Assembly: GCF_030315685.1 (NCBI RefSeq)
Contig: NZ_JASXSI010000001.1
Coordinates: 1 to 64,000 of the forward strand
Reading direction: 5' to 3'
Length of the DNA: 64,000 bases
Source of the DNA: Gordonia sp. ABSL11-1
GTDB taxonomy: Bacteria > Actinomycetota > Actinomycetes > Mycobacteriales > Mycobacteriaceae
Shown: piece by piece, positions 36,859 through 46,863 of the stretch
How positions within the stretch are numbered: the stretch's first letter is position 1
Layout of the letters: each line of letters begins with the position of its first letter
The notes under the pieces: generated by a model
Told to the model about the DNA's origin: nothing
Database searches by the model: none
The model's input: the letters and a program-made list of their open reading frames with translations, nothing else
Program-made: the position numbers and the translations under genes

Positions 36859-38655
36859 ATGCCGAGCAGTGACACCCAGGGCGACACCCAGCAAGCCACG
36901 GCCGTCGGGCTCACCGACCTCATTCGCGGCGTGATCAAGATGGCGCCCCATGCGCCGAACATGATCAAGCACGCGCCCGGGCTCATCCACCGGCCGCCGG
37001 AGGCCAAGCGGACCATCGGCTCCATCTTCCAGAAGCACGCCGGTGCCCATCCTGACCGTCCGTTCATCCGGTTCGAGGGCAGATCGCTGACGTACGGCGA
37101 GGTCAACCGCCGCGTCAACCGGTATGCGGCCCTGCTGAGCGAGAACGGCGTCGGCTCCGGTGACGTCGTGGCGATCCTGTCGAAGAACAACCCGACCGAT
37201 CTGATGATGATGCTCGCGACCGTGAAACTCGGTGCGGTCGCCGGCATGCTGAACTACAACCAACGCGGAAAGGTCATGGCGCACAGCGTGTCCCTGCTGG
37301 ACGCGAAGGTGCTCGTGCACGACCCGGACTGCGCGGAGGGGTTCGAGGCGATCCCGGTCGAGTCGCGTCCGCCGCACGTCTTCGACTTCGACGAGCTCGA
37401 GGCGGCCGCCGAGGGGCGGTCGGAGGAGAATCCGTCGGTCACCGCGACGCTCCCGGCGTCGACGAAGGCGTTCTACATCTTCACTTCGGGAACCACCGGC
37501 ATGCCCAAGGCGAGCGTGATGAGCCACAACCGCTGGTTCGCGAACCTCTCCGGCATCGGCGGTCTCGCGGTCCGGCTGCGGCACAGCGACACCATGTACG
37601 TGCCGCTGCCGCTGTACCACAACAACGCCCTGTCGGTGTCCCTCGGTTCGGTCCTCGCCTCCGGCGCGTGCATCGCGATCGGTCGATCGTTCTCGGCGTC
37701 GAAGTTCTGGGACGACGTCATCCTCAACCGCGCGACCGCCTTCTGCTACATCGGCGAACTGTGCCGTTATCTGCTCGCTCAGCCGGAGAAGCCGACCGAC
37801 CGCCAACATGCGGTCAAGGTGATCATCGGCAACGGCATGCGTCCCGAGATCTGGGACGAGTTCTCCGAACGGTTCGGCATCGAGCGGATCGTCGAGTTCT
37901 ACGGCGCCAGCGAACTCAATCTGGCATTCGTCAACGCGTTCAGCGTCAAGCGCACCGCCGGCTTCTGCCCGTTGCCCTACAAGATCGTCGACTACGACGA
38001 CCACGGCGAGCCGCGCCGGGATGAGCAGGGACGTCTGTCCGAGGTCGCCAAAGGTGGCACCGGACTGCTCATCGCCGAGATCAGCGAGCGGGTACCGCTC
38101 GACGGATACACCGACGCCGAAGCCACCGAGAAGAAGGTGATCCGCGATGCCTTCAAGGACGGCGACGCGTACTTCAACTCCGGTGACCTGGTCCGTGATC
38201 AGGGATTCGCGCACATCGCGTTCGTCGACCGACTCGGCGACACCTTCCGCTGGAAGGGCGAGAACGTCGCGACGACCGAGGTCGAGGCGGCCCTCGACTC
38301 GTTCCCGGCGGTCGCGCAGTCGGTCGCCTACGGCGTCGAGATCGACAAGGCCGACGGCAAGGCCGGGATGGGTGCGATCAAGATCCGCGACGGCCAGGAC
38401 CTCGACACGAAGGCGCTCGCCGACCACCTGTACGGGCATCTGCCCTCCTATGCCGTCCCGCTGTTCATCCGCGTGGTCGACGACTTCGAGCAGACGTCGA
38501 CCTTCAAGAACCGCAAGGTCGATCTCCGGGATGAGGGCTACACGAACGCGGGTGACGACGCGGTCTACGTTCTCGCCGGACGCGACAAGGGATTCGTCGA
38601 CTACTACGACGACTACCCCGCGGACGTGGCGAACGCGAAGGCGCCGAAAGGCTGA
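36859..38655 (+). CDS. fadD6: Long-chain acyl-CoA synthetase FadD6
   Basis: A 598-residue adenylate-forming enzyme of the FATP/very-long-chain type. The AMP-binding P-loop is FTSGTTGMPKAS (about residues 212-223), followed by YVPLPLYHNNAL, EFYGASELNLAF, YFNSGDLV and DRLGDTFRWKGENVATTEVE. The final lysine region is TFKNRKVDLRDEGY. It activates fatty acids for lipid synthesis or oxidation. An AAGGAAGCGGAG site precedes the ATG. The LOG-fadD6-folP2-gpgS order matches M. tuberculosis. Confidence 0.92.
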   Translation: MPSSDTQGDTQQATAVGLTDLIRGVIKMAPHAPNMIKHAPGLIHRPPEAKRTIGSIFQKHAGAHPDRPFIRFEGRSLTYGEVNRRVNRYAALLSENGVGSGDVVAILSKNNPTDLMMMLATVKLGAVAGMLNYNQRGKVMAHSVSLLDAKVLVHDPDCAEGFEAIPVESRPPHVFDFDELEAAAEGRSEENPSVTATLPASTKAFYIFTSGTTGMPKASVMSHNRWFANLSGIGGLAVRLRHSDTMYVPLPLYHNNALSVSLGSVLASGACIAIGRSFSASKFWDDVILNRATAFCYIGELCRYLLAQPEKPTDRQHAVKVIIGNGMRPEIWDEFSERFGIERIVEFYGASELNLAFVNAFSVKRTAGFCPLPYKIVDYDDHGEPRRDEQGRLSEVAKGGTGLLIAEISERVPLDGYTDAEATEKKVIRDAFKDGDAYFNSGDLVRDQGFAHIAFVDRLGDTFRWKGENVATTEVEAALDSFPAVAQSVAYGVEIDKADGKAGMGAIKIRDGQDLDTKALADHLYGHLPSYAVPLFIRVVDDFEQTSTFKNRKVDLRDEGYTNAGDDAVYVLAGRDKGFVDYYDDYPADVANAKAPKG

Positions 38656-38694
38656 ACCACACCGGTCGCGTCGGCGACGCGCGTGGCGGGCCGC

Positions 38695-38752
38695 GGGGTT
38701 TCTGCCGGTCGAGGTGGCGACGAGCGCAGCGAGGAGCCGTATCGAGACCTCG
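38695..38752 (+). repeat. Probable dispersed intergenic repeat
   Basis: The intergenic part holds GGTCGAGGTGGCGACGAGCG followed by a GCAGCGAGGAGCC core and CGTATCGAGACC. The ends GGTC and GACC are inverted. Similar elements are common between genes in Gordonia, Rhodococcus and other actinobacteria. It is seen only once in this window, so the call rests on recollection of such elements. Confidence 0.5.
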
Positions 38753-38766
38753 TTACGCTGGGTGCC

Positions 38767-39630
38767 ATGCTCTCGACGCTGTGCGGCCGACCGGTCGCCA
38801 CGGACCGTGCGCTGGTCATGGCCATCGTCAACCGGACCCCTGATTCGTTCTACGACCGGGGTGCGAGTTTCGCCGACACGGCCGCCCAGGCGCGCATCGA
38901 TCAAGTCGTCGCCGAGGGCGCCGACATCGTCGACATCGGCGGTGTGAAGGCCGGGCCCGGCGACGAGGTCGACGCGACGACCGAGAGCGATCGGGTCGTG
39001 CCGATGATCGCCTGGATCCGGGAGCGGTATCCGGACGTGCTGATCAGTGTCGACACGTGGCGGTCCGAGGTGGCCGAGCGGGCATGCGCTGCGGGCGCGG
39101 ACCTCGTCAACGACACATGGGCGGGCGCCGATCCGGATCTGGTGAAGGTCGCAGCGGCGCGGCGGGCCGGGATCGTGTGCTCGCACACCGGCGGCGCAGG
39201 CGTCCGCACCCGTCCACATCGGGTCGCCTACGACGACGTGGTCGCCGACGTGGTCGACTCGGTGACGGCGGCGGCCGCCCGAGCGCTCGAAGCGGGCGTG
39301 TCGCGTGACTCGATCGTGATCGACCCGACACATGATTTTGGCAAGAACACGCACCACGGGCTCGCCTTGTTACGCCAGGTGAACGTTCTTGTTAATACCG
39401 GCTGGCCAGTGCTGATGGCGCTGAGCAACAAGGACTTCGTAGGGGAGACTCTGGGTGTGGATCTCGACGAACGGCTGGAGGGCACCCTCGCCGCGACAGC
39501 TCTGAGCGCCGCCGCCGGCGCGCGGATCTTTCGCGTTCATGAGGTTGCCGCCACCCGACGCGTGGTCGACATGGTTGCTGCCATCGCGGGGACACGACCT
39601 CCCGCCCGAACAGTCAGGGGACTCGCATGA
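38767..39630 (+). CDS. folP2: Dihydropteroate synthase homologue FolP2
   Basis: A 287-residue TIM-barrel protein of the pterin-binding family: ALVMAIVNRTPDSFYDRGASF, ADIVDIGGVKAGPG, ISVDTWRSEVAERACAAGADLVNDTWAG, and HDFGKNTHHGLALLRQ. The group 2 actinobacterial homologue next to gpgS is reported not to make dihydropteroate in mycobacteria, so a folate role should not be assumed. ATG 38767 has TACGCT seven bases before it (leaderless). Its stop overlaps gpgS. Confidence 0.9.
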   Translation: MLSTLCGRPVATDRALVMAIVNRTPDSFYDRGASFADTAAQARIDQVVAEGADIVDIGGVKAGPGDEVDATTESDRVVPMIAWIRERYPDVLISVDTWRSEVAERACAAGADLVNDTWAGADPDLVKVAAARRAGIVCSHTGGAGVRTRPHRVAYDDVVADVVDSVTAAAARALEAGVSRDSIVIDPTHDFGKNTHHGLALLRQVNVLVNTGWPVLMALSNKDFVGETLGVDLDERLEGTLAATALSAAAGARIFRVHEVAATRRVVDMVAAIAGTRPPARTVRGLA

Positions 39631-40694
39631 CCGATCAGGTACGTCGAACCCACCAGCAAGCACGCACCGCCCGTACGTCGGGGCGCAAGGCCACCGTCTC
39701 CAACAACCGGGACAAGACGACGATCTGGCCCACCGCTGCGGACACCGTCGGCACCCGGCAGCGGTGGGCGGCCACCAACACGTGGGAGCAGCCCGACTGG
39801 ACCATCGAGGAACTCATCGCGGCCAAGGCCGGCCGGACCGTCTCGGTCGTGCTGCCCGCGCTCAACGAGGAGGAGACCGTCGCCGACGTCATCGCGACGA
39901 TCCGCCCCCTGTACGGCACCCTCGTCGACGAACTGATCGTCCTCGACTCCGGGTCCACCGATGCCACCGCCGAACGCGCCGAGGCCGCGGGCGCGACGGT
40001 CATCAGCCGCGAGCAGGCCGTCCCCGAACTCGAACCCGTCAAGGGCAAGGGTGAGGTGCTGTGGCGCTCGATCGCGGTGACCACCGGCGACATCATCGCG
40101 TTCGTCGACTCCGACCTCATCGACCCGGACCCGATGTTCGTGCCGAAGATGCTCGGACCCTTGCTGATCGACCCGCGCGTCCAATTGGTGAAGGGCTATT
40201 ACCGTCGTCCGCTGCGGACGGGCGGACAGCACGACGCCAACGGCGGTGGACGCGTCACCGAACTCGTCGCACGCCCGCTGCTGGCGTCGCAGCGGCCCGA
40301 CCTGACCGGTGTGCTGCAACCGCTCGGCGGCGAGTACGCGGGAACCCGGGAACTGTTGTCCTCGGTGCCGTTCGCGCCCGGCTACGGGGTGGAGATCGGA
40401 TTGCTGATCGACACCTTCGACCGGTACGGCCTGGACGGCATCGGACAGGTCAATCTCGGTGTCCGGACGCACCGCAACCGTCCGCTGATCGAACTCGGCG
40501 TGATGAGCCGACAGATCGTCGGTACGCTGATGCGCCGCTGCGGGATCGACGATTCGGGCGTCGGCCTGACGCAGTTCACCGCCGAACCCGACGGCTCGTT
40601 CACGCCGCACACGACCGAGGTGTATCTCGAGGACCGGCCGCCGATGAACACCATCCGGGCAACGGAATCCGGCGACGAGGAGATGGCGTCCTGA
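39627..40694 (+). CDS. gpgS: Glucosyl-3-phosphoglycerate synthase GpgS
   Basis: A 355-residue GT81 glycosyltransferase that starts methylglucose lipopolysaccharide synthesis by moving glucose from a nucleotide sugar to 3-phosphoglycerate. Seen are VSVVLPALNEEETV, LVDELIVLDSGSTDATAE, the metal motif AFVDSDL (DxD), GYYRRPL, LQPLGGEYAGTRELL and YGVEIGLLIDTF. The ATG overlaps the folP2 stop by four bases. Confidence 0.94.
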   Translation: MTDQVRRTHQQARTARTSGRKATVSNNRDKTTIWPTAADTVGTRQRWAATNTWEQPDWTIEELIAAKAGRTVSVVLPALNEEETVADVIATIRPLYGTLVDELIVLDSGSTDATAERAEAAGATVISREQAVPELEPVKGKGEVLWRSIAVTTGDIIAFVDSDLIDPDPMFVPKMLGPLLIDPRVQLVKGYYRRPLRTGGQHDANGGGRVTELVARPLLASQRPDLTGVLQPLGGEYAGTRELLSSVPFAPGYGVEIGLLIDTFDRYGLDGIGQVNLGVRTHRNRPLIELGVMSRQIVGTLMRRCGIDDSGVGLTQFTAEPDGSFTPHTTEVYLEDRPPMNTIRATESGDEEMAS

Positions 40695-40758
40695 CCGACC
40701 CGCGCTGACCGGGTGCCGTTCGCGCTGACGGCCGGCGCGATCTGCCACTATGGGTCGC

Positions 40759-41121
40759 ATGCAGACGATGCTGCTGTATTTGCTGATCATGGCCGTGGTG
40801 GTGGCCGTGGTGTTCGCCGTGGTCTGGTTCGTGTTCGGGCGCGGCGAGGACCTGCCGCCGCTCGAGAAGGGCACCACCCCGACGCGTCTGCCGCGGGCCG
40901 GCATCACCGGGGACGACGTGCGCGCGGTCACCTTCACCCAGAGCTTTCGCGGGTACTCGACCGGCGAGGTCGACTGGGTCGTCGAGAAGCTCGCCCGCGA
41001 ACTCGACGAATTGCGCGGCGTCGTGCGCGATCTCCAGGACCGGGCCCTCGAGGACGGCGCGGGGGCGGATATGTCGACGTCGCGGGCGGACGCCGGAGGG
41101 GACACCCAGGGCCGTTCGTGA
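40759..41121 (+). CDS. Single-span DivIVA-domain-like protein
   Basis: A 120-residue protein with one N-terminal membrane span (LLYLLIMAVVVAVVFAVVWFVF) and a cytoplasmic part containing FTQSFRGYSTGEVDWVVEKLARELDELRGVV, which is like the short DivIVA domain (F-x-x-x-x-RGY). Mycobacteria carry a similar small gene after gpgS. An ATG at 40750 would add three residues. A role at the cell pole or wall is inferred. Confidence 0.78.
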   Translation: MQTMLLYLLIMAVVVAVVFAVVWFVFGRGEDLPPLEKGTTPTRLPRAGITGDDVRAVTFTQSFRGYSTGEVDWVVEKLARELDELRGVVRDLQDRALEDGAGADMSTSRADAGGDTQGRS

Positions 41122-41253
41122 CACGACGGCGTCACGTGCGCGACGGTCACAAGGGGTGCAACACGTATCATTGTCGTGGCGCCTGCCGCATTTCCGACCG
41201 ATGCGCGGGTGTCATCCACACGGTGTGGCGAACGCTCTGGAAGGAGTTCGAGA

Positions 41254-41421
41254 ATGGCGGCAATGAAGCCACGTACTGGGGACGGCCCCCTCGAAGCGGC
41301 CAAGGAAGGACGTGGAATCGTTGTCCGGATTCCGATCGAAGGCGGTGGACGGCTCGTCGTCGAACTGACCGCGGACGAAGCCGCAGCCCTCGGCGAGGAA
41401 CTGCGCGGGGTCACCGGCTGA
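41254..41421 (+). CDS. DUF3117 small conserved protein
   Basis: A 55-residue protein, MAAMKPRTGDGPLEAAKEGR being the strongly conserved N-terminus of the actinobacterial DUF3117 family, followed by VVRIPIEGGGRLVVELTADEAAAL. It is preceded by AAGGAG. Similar proteins are nearly invariant across actinobacteria, but no function is known. Confidence 0.92.
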   Translation: MAAMKPRTGDGPLEAAKEGRGIVVRIPIEGGGRLVVELTADEAAALGEELRGVTG

Positions 41422-42347
41422 GTCGGGAGAACACTTCTGCCGGGCCGCTGACCGCCGTCGAATCGGTTCTGCGGTGTCCGGTCTGCGCCGACGATCTCGT
41501 GGTTGCCGCCGACCACCGGTCGCTCGTCTGCGCCTCATCACATCGCTTCGACATCGCCCGGCAGGGCTATGTCTCCCTCACCGATGGCCGACCAGGACAG
41601 CACCTCTCGGACACCGCGCCGATGGTCGCCGCGCGCCGCCGCGTCCATGCGAGCGGATTCTTCGATCCCGTCGCCACCGCCGTCGCACATGCCGTCCAGC
41701 AGACCGTCACGACCGACCGGCCGGCCCTCGTCGCGGACGTCGGGGCCGGCACCGGTCACTATCTCGCCACCGCCCTCGATCGTGATGATCGCCTGCGCGG
41801 GCTGGGAATCGATCTCTCCAAGTACTGCGCCCGCGCCGTCGCGCGGTGCCATCCACGCGCCGCGGCCCTCGTCGCCGACGTCTGGCGCCCCTGGCCGATA
41901 CGCACCGGGACGGTCGGTGCCGTGCTGTCGGTGTTCTCGCCGCGCAACATCGACGAGTTCGCGCGCGTCCTGCATCCCGCCGGAACGCTCGTCGTCGTGA
42001 CGCCGCGGCCCGACCACCTCGTCGAGATCGTCGGTCCGATGGGCATGTTGGAGGTCGGCGCGGACAAGGACACCCGCCTGCGGACGGCCACCGCAGCGCA
42101 TTTCGATCTCGTCGACCACACCGACGTCCGGGTGAGCCGTGGCCTCGACGCCGCCCTCGTGGCCGACGTGGTCGCCATGGGGCCGTCGGCCTTTCACCGA
42201 TCGGCCGAGGACATCCGGGCCGACGCCGACACTCTCACCGCGGCGTCCGGGGGCCACCTCGACGTCACGGTGTCGGTGGGTGTCAGCATCTTTCGGCCAC
42301 GGGTCACGGCAGAACCGGCAGTCGACGGGATTTCGGCGCCGACCTAG
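41418..42347 (+). CDS. RlmA-like 23S rRNA (guanine-N1) methyltransferase
   Basis: About 300 residues. A zinc finger at the N-terminus (LRCPVCADDL...SLVCASSHRFD, two CxxC-type pairs with the last member CxxxH) precedes ARQGYVSL, then the SAM site VADVGAGTGHYLA (about residues 110-122) and LGIDLSKYCARAVAR. This is the RlmA/TlrB layout, which methylates a guanine in helix 35 of 23S rRNA. The start is odd: between the end of DUF3117 and the zinc finger there is no ATG, GTG or TTG in frame. A CTG at 41418 overlapping the DUF3117 stop (CTGA) is the best candidate. Confidence 0.78.
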   Translation: MSRENTSAGPLTAVESVLRCPVCADDLVVAADHRSLVCASSHRFDIARQGYVSLTDGRPGQHLSDTAPMVAARRRVHASGFFDPVATAVAHAVQQTVTTDRPALVADVGAGTGHYLATALDRDDRLRGLGIDLSKYCARAVARCHPRAAALVADVWRPWPIRTGTVGAVLSVFSPRNIDEFARVLHPAGTLVVVTPRPDHLVEIVGPMGMLEVGADKDTRLRTATAAHFDLVDHTDVRVSRGLDAALVADVVAMGPSAFHRSAEDIRADADTLTAASGGHLDVTVSVGVSIFRPRVTAEPAVDGISAPT

Positions 42348-43510
42348 CGCAGTGTTGCCCGGTAGACCTCGAGGGTCTGCTCGGCGATCGACGACCACGA
42401 GAACTCGGCCTCGGCACGCTCACGCCCGGCCCGGCCCATGACCGCTGCCGCCGCGGGATCGCCGACCACGGCGTTGACGGCCTCGGCGAGCCCGTCCTCG
42501 AAGCCTCGCGGATCGACCGGGTCGTAGGGCACCAGACGCCCGGTGACGCCATCCCGCACCACCTCGGGGATGCCGCCGACCTCGGATGCCACGACCGCGG
42601 TATCGCACGCCATCGCCTCGAGATTGACGATACCGAGTGGCTCGTACACCGACGGGCAGAGAAAAACGGTTGCGGCTGTGAGGATCTCGCGGATGCGCGG
42701 CTGGGGGAGCATCTCCCGGATCCAGTACACGCCGTCACGGGCGGCCGACAGCTCGGTGACCGCTGCGTCGATCTCGGCACCGATCTCCGGTGTGTCCGGT
42801 GCGCCCGCGCACAGCACCAGCTGGATCTCCGGTGCGAACCGGTGTGCGGCTGCGACGAGATGGGCGACACCTTTCTGCCGGGTGATGCGCCCGACGAACG
42901 CGACGATCGGCCGGTCGGGGTCGACGCCGAGTGCCCGCAGGGTCGACTCCTCGCCGAACGCATCGTCGACGGGGTACCACATGGTCGTGTCGATGCCGTT
43001 GCGCACCACGTGAACACGTTCGGGTTCGACGCGCGGGTAGGTGTTGCAGACGTCGGTGCGCATCCCGGCGCTGACCGCAATGACGGCATCGGCGTATTCC
43101 ACCGCATTGCGTTCGACCCAGCTCGAGACGCGATAGCCGCCGCCGAGCTGTTCGGCCTTCCACGGCCGGCTCGGTTCCAGTGAGTGCGCGGTCAGCACGT
43201 GGGGGACGCCGTGCAACTGTGCGGCAAGGTGGCCCGCCAGACCCGTATACCAGGTGTGCGAATGAACGAGGTCCGCCCCGTCGGAACCCACCGCCATCCG
43301 GAGGTCGGCGGACAGCGTCGTGATCGCCGCGTTGGCGCCGGCGAGTCCCGGATCGGGTTGGTAGACGTGAGCGGTGTCGCGGTCGGCACCCATGCAGTGC
43401 ACGTCGACGGTCGTGAGGGCCCGCAGGTGCCGCACCAGTTCCGTGACGTGTACCCCGGCACCGCCGTACACCTCGGGTGGATACTCCCGTGTCATCATCG
43501 CCACCCTCAT
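42344..43510 (-). CDS. glgM: Alpha-maltose-1-phosphate synthase / glycogen synthase (GlgM/GlgA type)
   Basis: A 388-residue GT4 glycosyltransferase. The N-terminal MTREYPPEVYGGAGVHVTEL binds the nucleotide sugar. Further motifs are HSHTWYTGLAG, RNGIDTTMWYP, FVGRITRQKGVAHLV and the EX7E region VYEPLGIVNLEAMAC. The mycobacterial counterpart (Rv1212c) makes maltose-1-phosphate from ADP-glucose and glucose-1-phosphate. It is divergent from glgC with 113 bases between starts. The ATG has TAGCGT eight bases upstream. Confidence 0.9.
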   Translation of the reverse strand: MRVAMMTREYPPEVYGGAGVHVTELVRHLRALTTVDVHCMGADRDTAHVYQPDPGLAGANAAITTLSADLRMAVGSDGADLVHSHTWYTGLAGHLAAQLHGVPHVLTAHSLEPSRPWKAEQLGGGYRVSSWVERNAVEYADAVIAVSAGMRTDVCNTYPRVEPERVHVVRNGIDTTMWYPVDDAFGEESTLRALGVDPDRPIVAFVGRITRQKGVAHLVAAAHRFAPEIQLVLCAGAPDTPEIGAEIDAAVTELSAARDGVYWIREMLPQPRIREILTAATVFLCPSVYEPLGIVNLEAMACDTAVVASEVGGIPEVVRDGVTGRLVPYDPVDPRGFEDGLAEAVNAVVGDPAAAAVMGRAGRERAEAEFSWSSIAEQTLEVYRATLR

Positions 43511-43623
43511 GCTGAACGACGCTAACGTCATCGCTCCGAGTTCGCCAACGATGCCGGGAAACTTGCTCCTCCGGAGGGCGCATTCACCTAGCCGCGGAGA
43601 TGGATGCCGGTTAAGTTGGGGGA

Positions 43624-44838
43624 GTGAGATCACAGCCGCACGTGCTCGGAATCGTCCTCGCAGGCGGCGAGGGGAAACGGCTCTACCCCCTGACGATGGA
43701 CCGAGCGAAACCGGCAGTCCCCTTCGGCGGTTCCTACCGCCTCGTCGACTTCGTGCTGTCCAATCTCGTCAACGCCGGATACGAACGCATCTGTGTGCTC
43801 ACGCAATACAAGTCGCATTCGCTGGACCGACACATCTCGCAGACCTGGTTCTCGGCCGGATTCCACGGCGAGTACATCACTCCGGTGCCCGCCCAGCAAC
43901 GTCTCGGTCCGCGCTGGTACACCGGCAGCGCCGACGCGATCTTCCAGTCGATGAATCTGATCACCGACGAGGAACCCGAGTACATCGTGGTGTTCGGCGC
44001 CGACAACGTGTACCGGATGGACCCGTCCCAGATGGTGGAGGCCCACATCGACTCCGGTGCCGACGTCACCGTCGCCGGCATCCGTGTGCCGCGCGCGGAG
44101 GCGACCGCCTTCGGCTGCATCGACTCCGACGCGTCGGGACGGATCACCCGGTTCCTGGAGAAGCCCGCCGACCCTCCGGGCACGCCCGACGATCCCGAGG
44201 TCACCTTCGCCTCGATGGGCAACTATGTCTTCACCACCGAGGCGCTCGTCGACGCCATCCGGTCAGACGCTGCCGACGCTGACTCCGACCACGACATGGG
44301 CGGGGACATCATCCCCGGGTTCGTCGACCGGAACTCGGCCTTCGTCTACGACTTCAAGGACAACGAGGTCCCCGGCGCGACCGAGCGCGACAAGGGCTAC
44401 TGGCGGGACGTGGGGACACTCGACGCCTTCTACGACGCCCACATGGACCTGGTGTCCGTGCATCCGGTGTTCAACCTGTACAACCGCCGCTGGCCGATCC
44501 GTGGCGAGACCGTCAATCTACCGCCGGCGAAGTTCGTCCAGGGCGGGACGGCAGAGGACTCGGTCGTCGGTGCGGGGAGCATCATCTCGTCGGGCACCGT
44601 GAGCAACTCGGTGCTGTCGGCGAACGTGGTGATCGAGGACGGCGCCATCGTCGACGGGAGCGTGCTGATGCCGGGAGTCCGTGTCGCCAAGGGGGCGGTC
44701 GTCCGACACGCCATCCTGGACAAGAACGTCCACGTCGGCGAGGGCGTCCAGGTCGGGGTGGATCCCGAGGTCGACCGTGAACGCTTCTCCATCAGCGGTG
44801 GCGGAGTGGTCTGTGTCGGCAAGGGCATCCGCGTCTGA
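43624..44838 (+). CDS. glgC: Glucose-1-phosphate adenylyltransferase GlgC
   Basis: A 404-residue nucleotidyltransferase making ADP-glucose. Motifs are [63 protein letters not shown] and [12 protein letters not shown], with a C-terminal left-handed beta helix ([12 protein letters not shown]). GTG 43624 has TAAGTT ending six bases before it. The product feeds the divergent GlgM. Confidence 0.95.
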   Translation: MRSQPHVLGIVLAGGEGKRLYPLTMDRAKPAVPFGGSYRLVDFVLSNLVNAGYERICVLTQYKSHSLDRHISQTWFSAGFHGEYITPVPAQQRLGPRWYTGSADAIFQSMNLITDEEPEYIVVFGADNVYRMDPSQMVEAHIDSGADVTVAGIRVPRAEATAFGCIDSDASGRITRFLEKPADPPGTPDDPEVTFASMGNYVFTTEALVDAIRSDAADADSDHDMGGDIIPGFVDRNSAFVYDFKDNEVPGATERDKGYWRDVGTLDAFYDAHMDLVSVHPVFNLYNRRWPIRGETVNLPPAKFVQGGTAEDSVVGAGSIISSGTVSNSVLSANVVIEDGAIVDGSVLMPGVRVAKGAVVRHAILDKNVHVGEGVQVGVDPEVDRERFSISGGGVVCVGKGIRV

Positions 44839-44893
44839 CCGCACACCTCGTGACCTGGTCCGCCGGCGACCCCTGACCGGAGTAGGACCTTGC

Positions 44894-45478
44894 TCAGCCG
44901 AGGTCGCCTGCGCGACTGGCCGCCGCGCCGAGGGTGATGAGAGCGGAGACGTTCTCCAGGTCGGTGTTCTCCGGGAGGTCGTCGACGGGCCACCAGGCGA
45001 GATCGACCGACTCGTCACTGCGCACGATCGTCGGCGGTGAACCATCCGACGTGGGTGCGGTGACGACGGCGAACCTCACGTCGAGGTGCCGTGTGGGCAC
45101 GCCGAGCGAGCATGTGATCGGGTGAGTGTGCAGATGGACCGGACCGGTCGACAGCACCAGGTCGGGGATGCCCGACTCCTCCCGCGCCTCGCGTACAGCC
45201 GCGTCCGCGATCGTCTCGTCGGTCTCCTCACAGTGGCCGCCGAGCTGAATCCACTTGCCCACACGCGGATGCAGGGTCAGCAGCACGTGCTCGAGGGACG
45301 CGTCGAAGACGATGGCCGACGCCGTGATGTGTCCGGGCTCGCTCGCGCGTGCGCAAGCCTGCGGCGCTGCGTCGAGGAAGGCGAGGTAGGTGTGGCGCAA
45401 CGAGTCCTGCTCGGCATCGGGCGCCGACCACGCACTCAACGCCGCCACGGTCGACGCGTGCAGGGACTCGATGCTCAT
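44894..45478 (-). CDS. Nudix hydrolase co-transcribed with fbiA-fbiB
   Basis: A 194-residue Nudix protein with box [25 protein letters not shown]. The ATG overlaps the fbiB stop by four bases (ATGA). A Nudix gene in the same place is common in actinobacterial fbi operons; its substrate is not known. Confidence 0.87.
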   Translation of the reverse strand: MSIESLHASTVAALSAWSAPDAEQDSLRHTYLAFLDAAPQACARASEPGHITASAIVFDASLEHVLLTLHPRVGKWIQLGGHCEETDETIADAAVREAREESGIPDLVLSTGPVHLHTHPITCSLGVPTRHLDVRFAVVTAPTSDGSPPTIVRSDESVDLAWWPVDDLPENTDLENVSALITLGAAASRAGDLG

Positions 45479-46863
45479 CGCTCGATCACCAGCCCCTCGG
45501 TGGCCGCCGGCGGGCGCAGGCCGGCGGTCTCCTCGGCCGGCCGGCCGATCGCGATCGCGCCCAGCGGTTCCCACCGCGCATCGAGATCGAGGACCTCGCG
45601 GACGACGTCCGTTGCGAAGATGGTCGAGCCGATCCAGCAACTGCCCACCCCCCGCACCGAGAGCGCGACGAGCAGCGCGTTGACCGCGCCGCCGGCCGCC
45701 ACCGTGAACATCGTGTGCTCGGCCGCGGTTCGGCGTGCGTCGGGATAGTCGTGGGCACCGTCGGGGACGAGGAACGGGATCACCAGTTCCGGTGCGTCGT
45801 AAAGGATCTGGCCGCGGCGCAGCCGCTTCTCGATCGACTCCGGCGTCTTCGCGTCACCCTCCAGGTCGGCGCGCCACGCCTGTGTCATCGCATCGAGCAG
45901 GCGGACGCGGCGCTCACCGGACCGGATGCGGACGAAACGGACCGGATGGGTGTGATGGGGTGCCGGGGCGGTCAGGGCGTCGGCGAAAGCCGCCGCCATG
46001 GTGTCCTCGTCGATGACCCCCGGGGCGAACGCGCGGACCGACCGTCGGGTCAGCAGCGCCTCGCGGCGACCCTGCTCGACGGCCTCCGCACTGCCCAGGC
46101 GGAACAGGTCCTCCTGGGCCGGCCGGATGAGATCCGCGGCCTGTGAACCGTCGTCGACGGGGCGTAGCCCGCGGACGACCGCGATCGGCACACCGGCGAG
46201 CTTGCCCTTCACCAGATCGGCGGCCGCGGCGATCTCGTCGGCGACGGCGATGTCGGTGACGATCAGCGGGTTGCCGTAAGAGTCCACGGAGCCGTCATAG
46301 GGATGCGAGACCGCGATCCCGGCGGACCCGATCGCCACGTCGGTCTGACCGTTGCGCCACGCGCGGCCCATCGTGTCGGTGATGATGACGGCGACATCGA
46401 GGCCCGCCACGTCGCGCAGCCTCGCGCGCAATCGTGCAGCGCTGCCGTCCGGGTCGACCGGGAGCAGAGCGAGCTGGTCGGAGGCGATGTTCGAGCCGTC
46501 GACACCGGCGGCGGCCTGCACCAGACCGATGCGGTTCTCGGTGATGAGGGTGCGGTTCTTGCGAGCGAGGACGCGAACCGACTCCTGCTCGACCAGGGAC
46601 CGGCGCAGAGCGTCGCGTTCGTCGGGATCCGACGGCGCGGTCACCATGCGGCCCTCGGTCTTGGAGAAGATCTTGCTCGTCACCACGACGACGTCGCCGT
46701 CGGCGAGCCACGGTGCGGCGGCGAGGAGTTCGGCGGCGATGTCCGACGTCTCATCGAACTCACCGAGACCGGTGACCGGACGGATCTCGATGTCGCCGTC
46801 CGCGCGGTGATCTGCCGATCGGCTCGCGGACCGTTCCGCCGGGGCCTGCTTGTCGGCGGTCAC
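45475..46863 (-). CDS. fbiB: Bifunctional F420 glutamate ligase / dehydro-F420 reductase FbiB
   Basis: A 462-residue two-domain enzyme. The N-terminal CofE-like domain ([62 protein letters not shown]) adds glutamates. The C-terminal nitroreductase-type FMN domain ([41 protein letters not shown]) reduces dehydro-F420-0. It starts with a GTG overlapping the fbiA stop by four bases. It shows that F420 made in this cell is the normal polyglutamylated form. Confidence 0.94.
   Translation of the reverse strand: MTADKQAPAERSASRSADHRADGDIEIRPVTGLGEFDETSDIAAELLAAAPWLADGDVVVVTSKIFSKTEGRMVTAPSDPDERDALRRSLVEQESVRVLARKNRTLITENRIGLVQAAAGVDGSNIASDQLALLPVDPDGSAARLRARLRDVAGLDVAVIITDTMGRAWRNGQTDVAIGSAGIAVSHPYDGSVDSYGNPLIVTDIAVADEIAAAADLVKGKLAGVPIAVVRGLRPVDDGSQAADLIRPAQEDLFRLGSAEAVEQGRREALLTRRSVRAFAPGVIDEDTMAAAFADALTAPAPHHTHPVRFVRIRSGERRVRLLDAMTQAWRADLEGDAKTPESIEKRLRRGQILYDAPELVIPFLVPDGAHDYPDARRTAAEHTMFTVAAGGAVNALLVALSVRGVGSCWIGSTIFATDVVREVLDLDARWEPLGAIAIGRPAEETAGLRPPAATEGLVIER

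Noticed and set aside
36091..39357. A 1088-codon open frame on the minus strand
   Set aside because: It is antisense to the LOG, fadD6 and folP2 genes, which have clear family motifs. Long antisense frames are common at this GC content.
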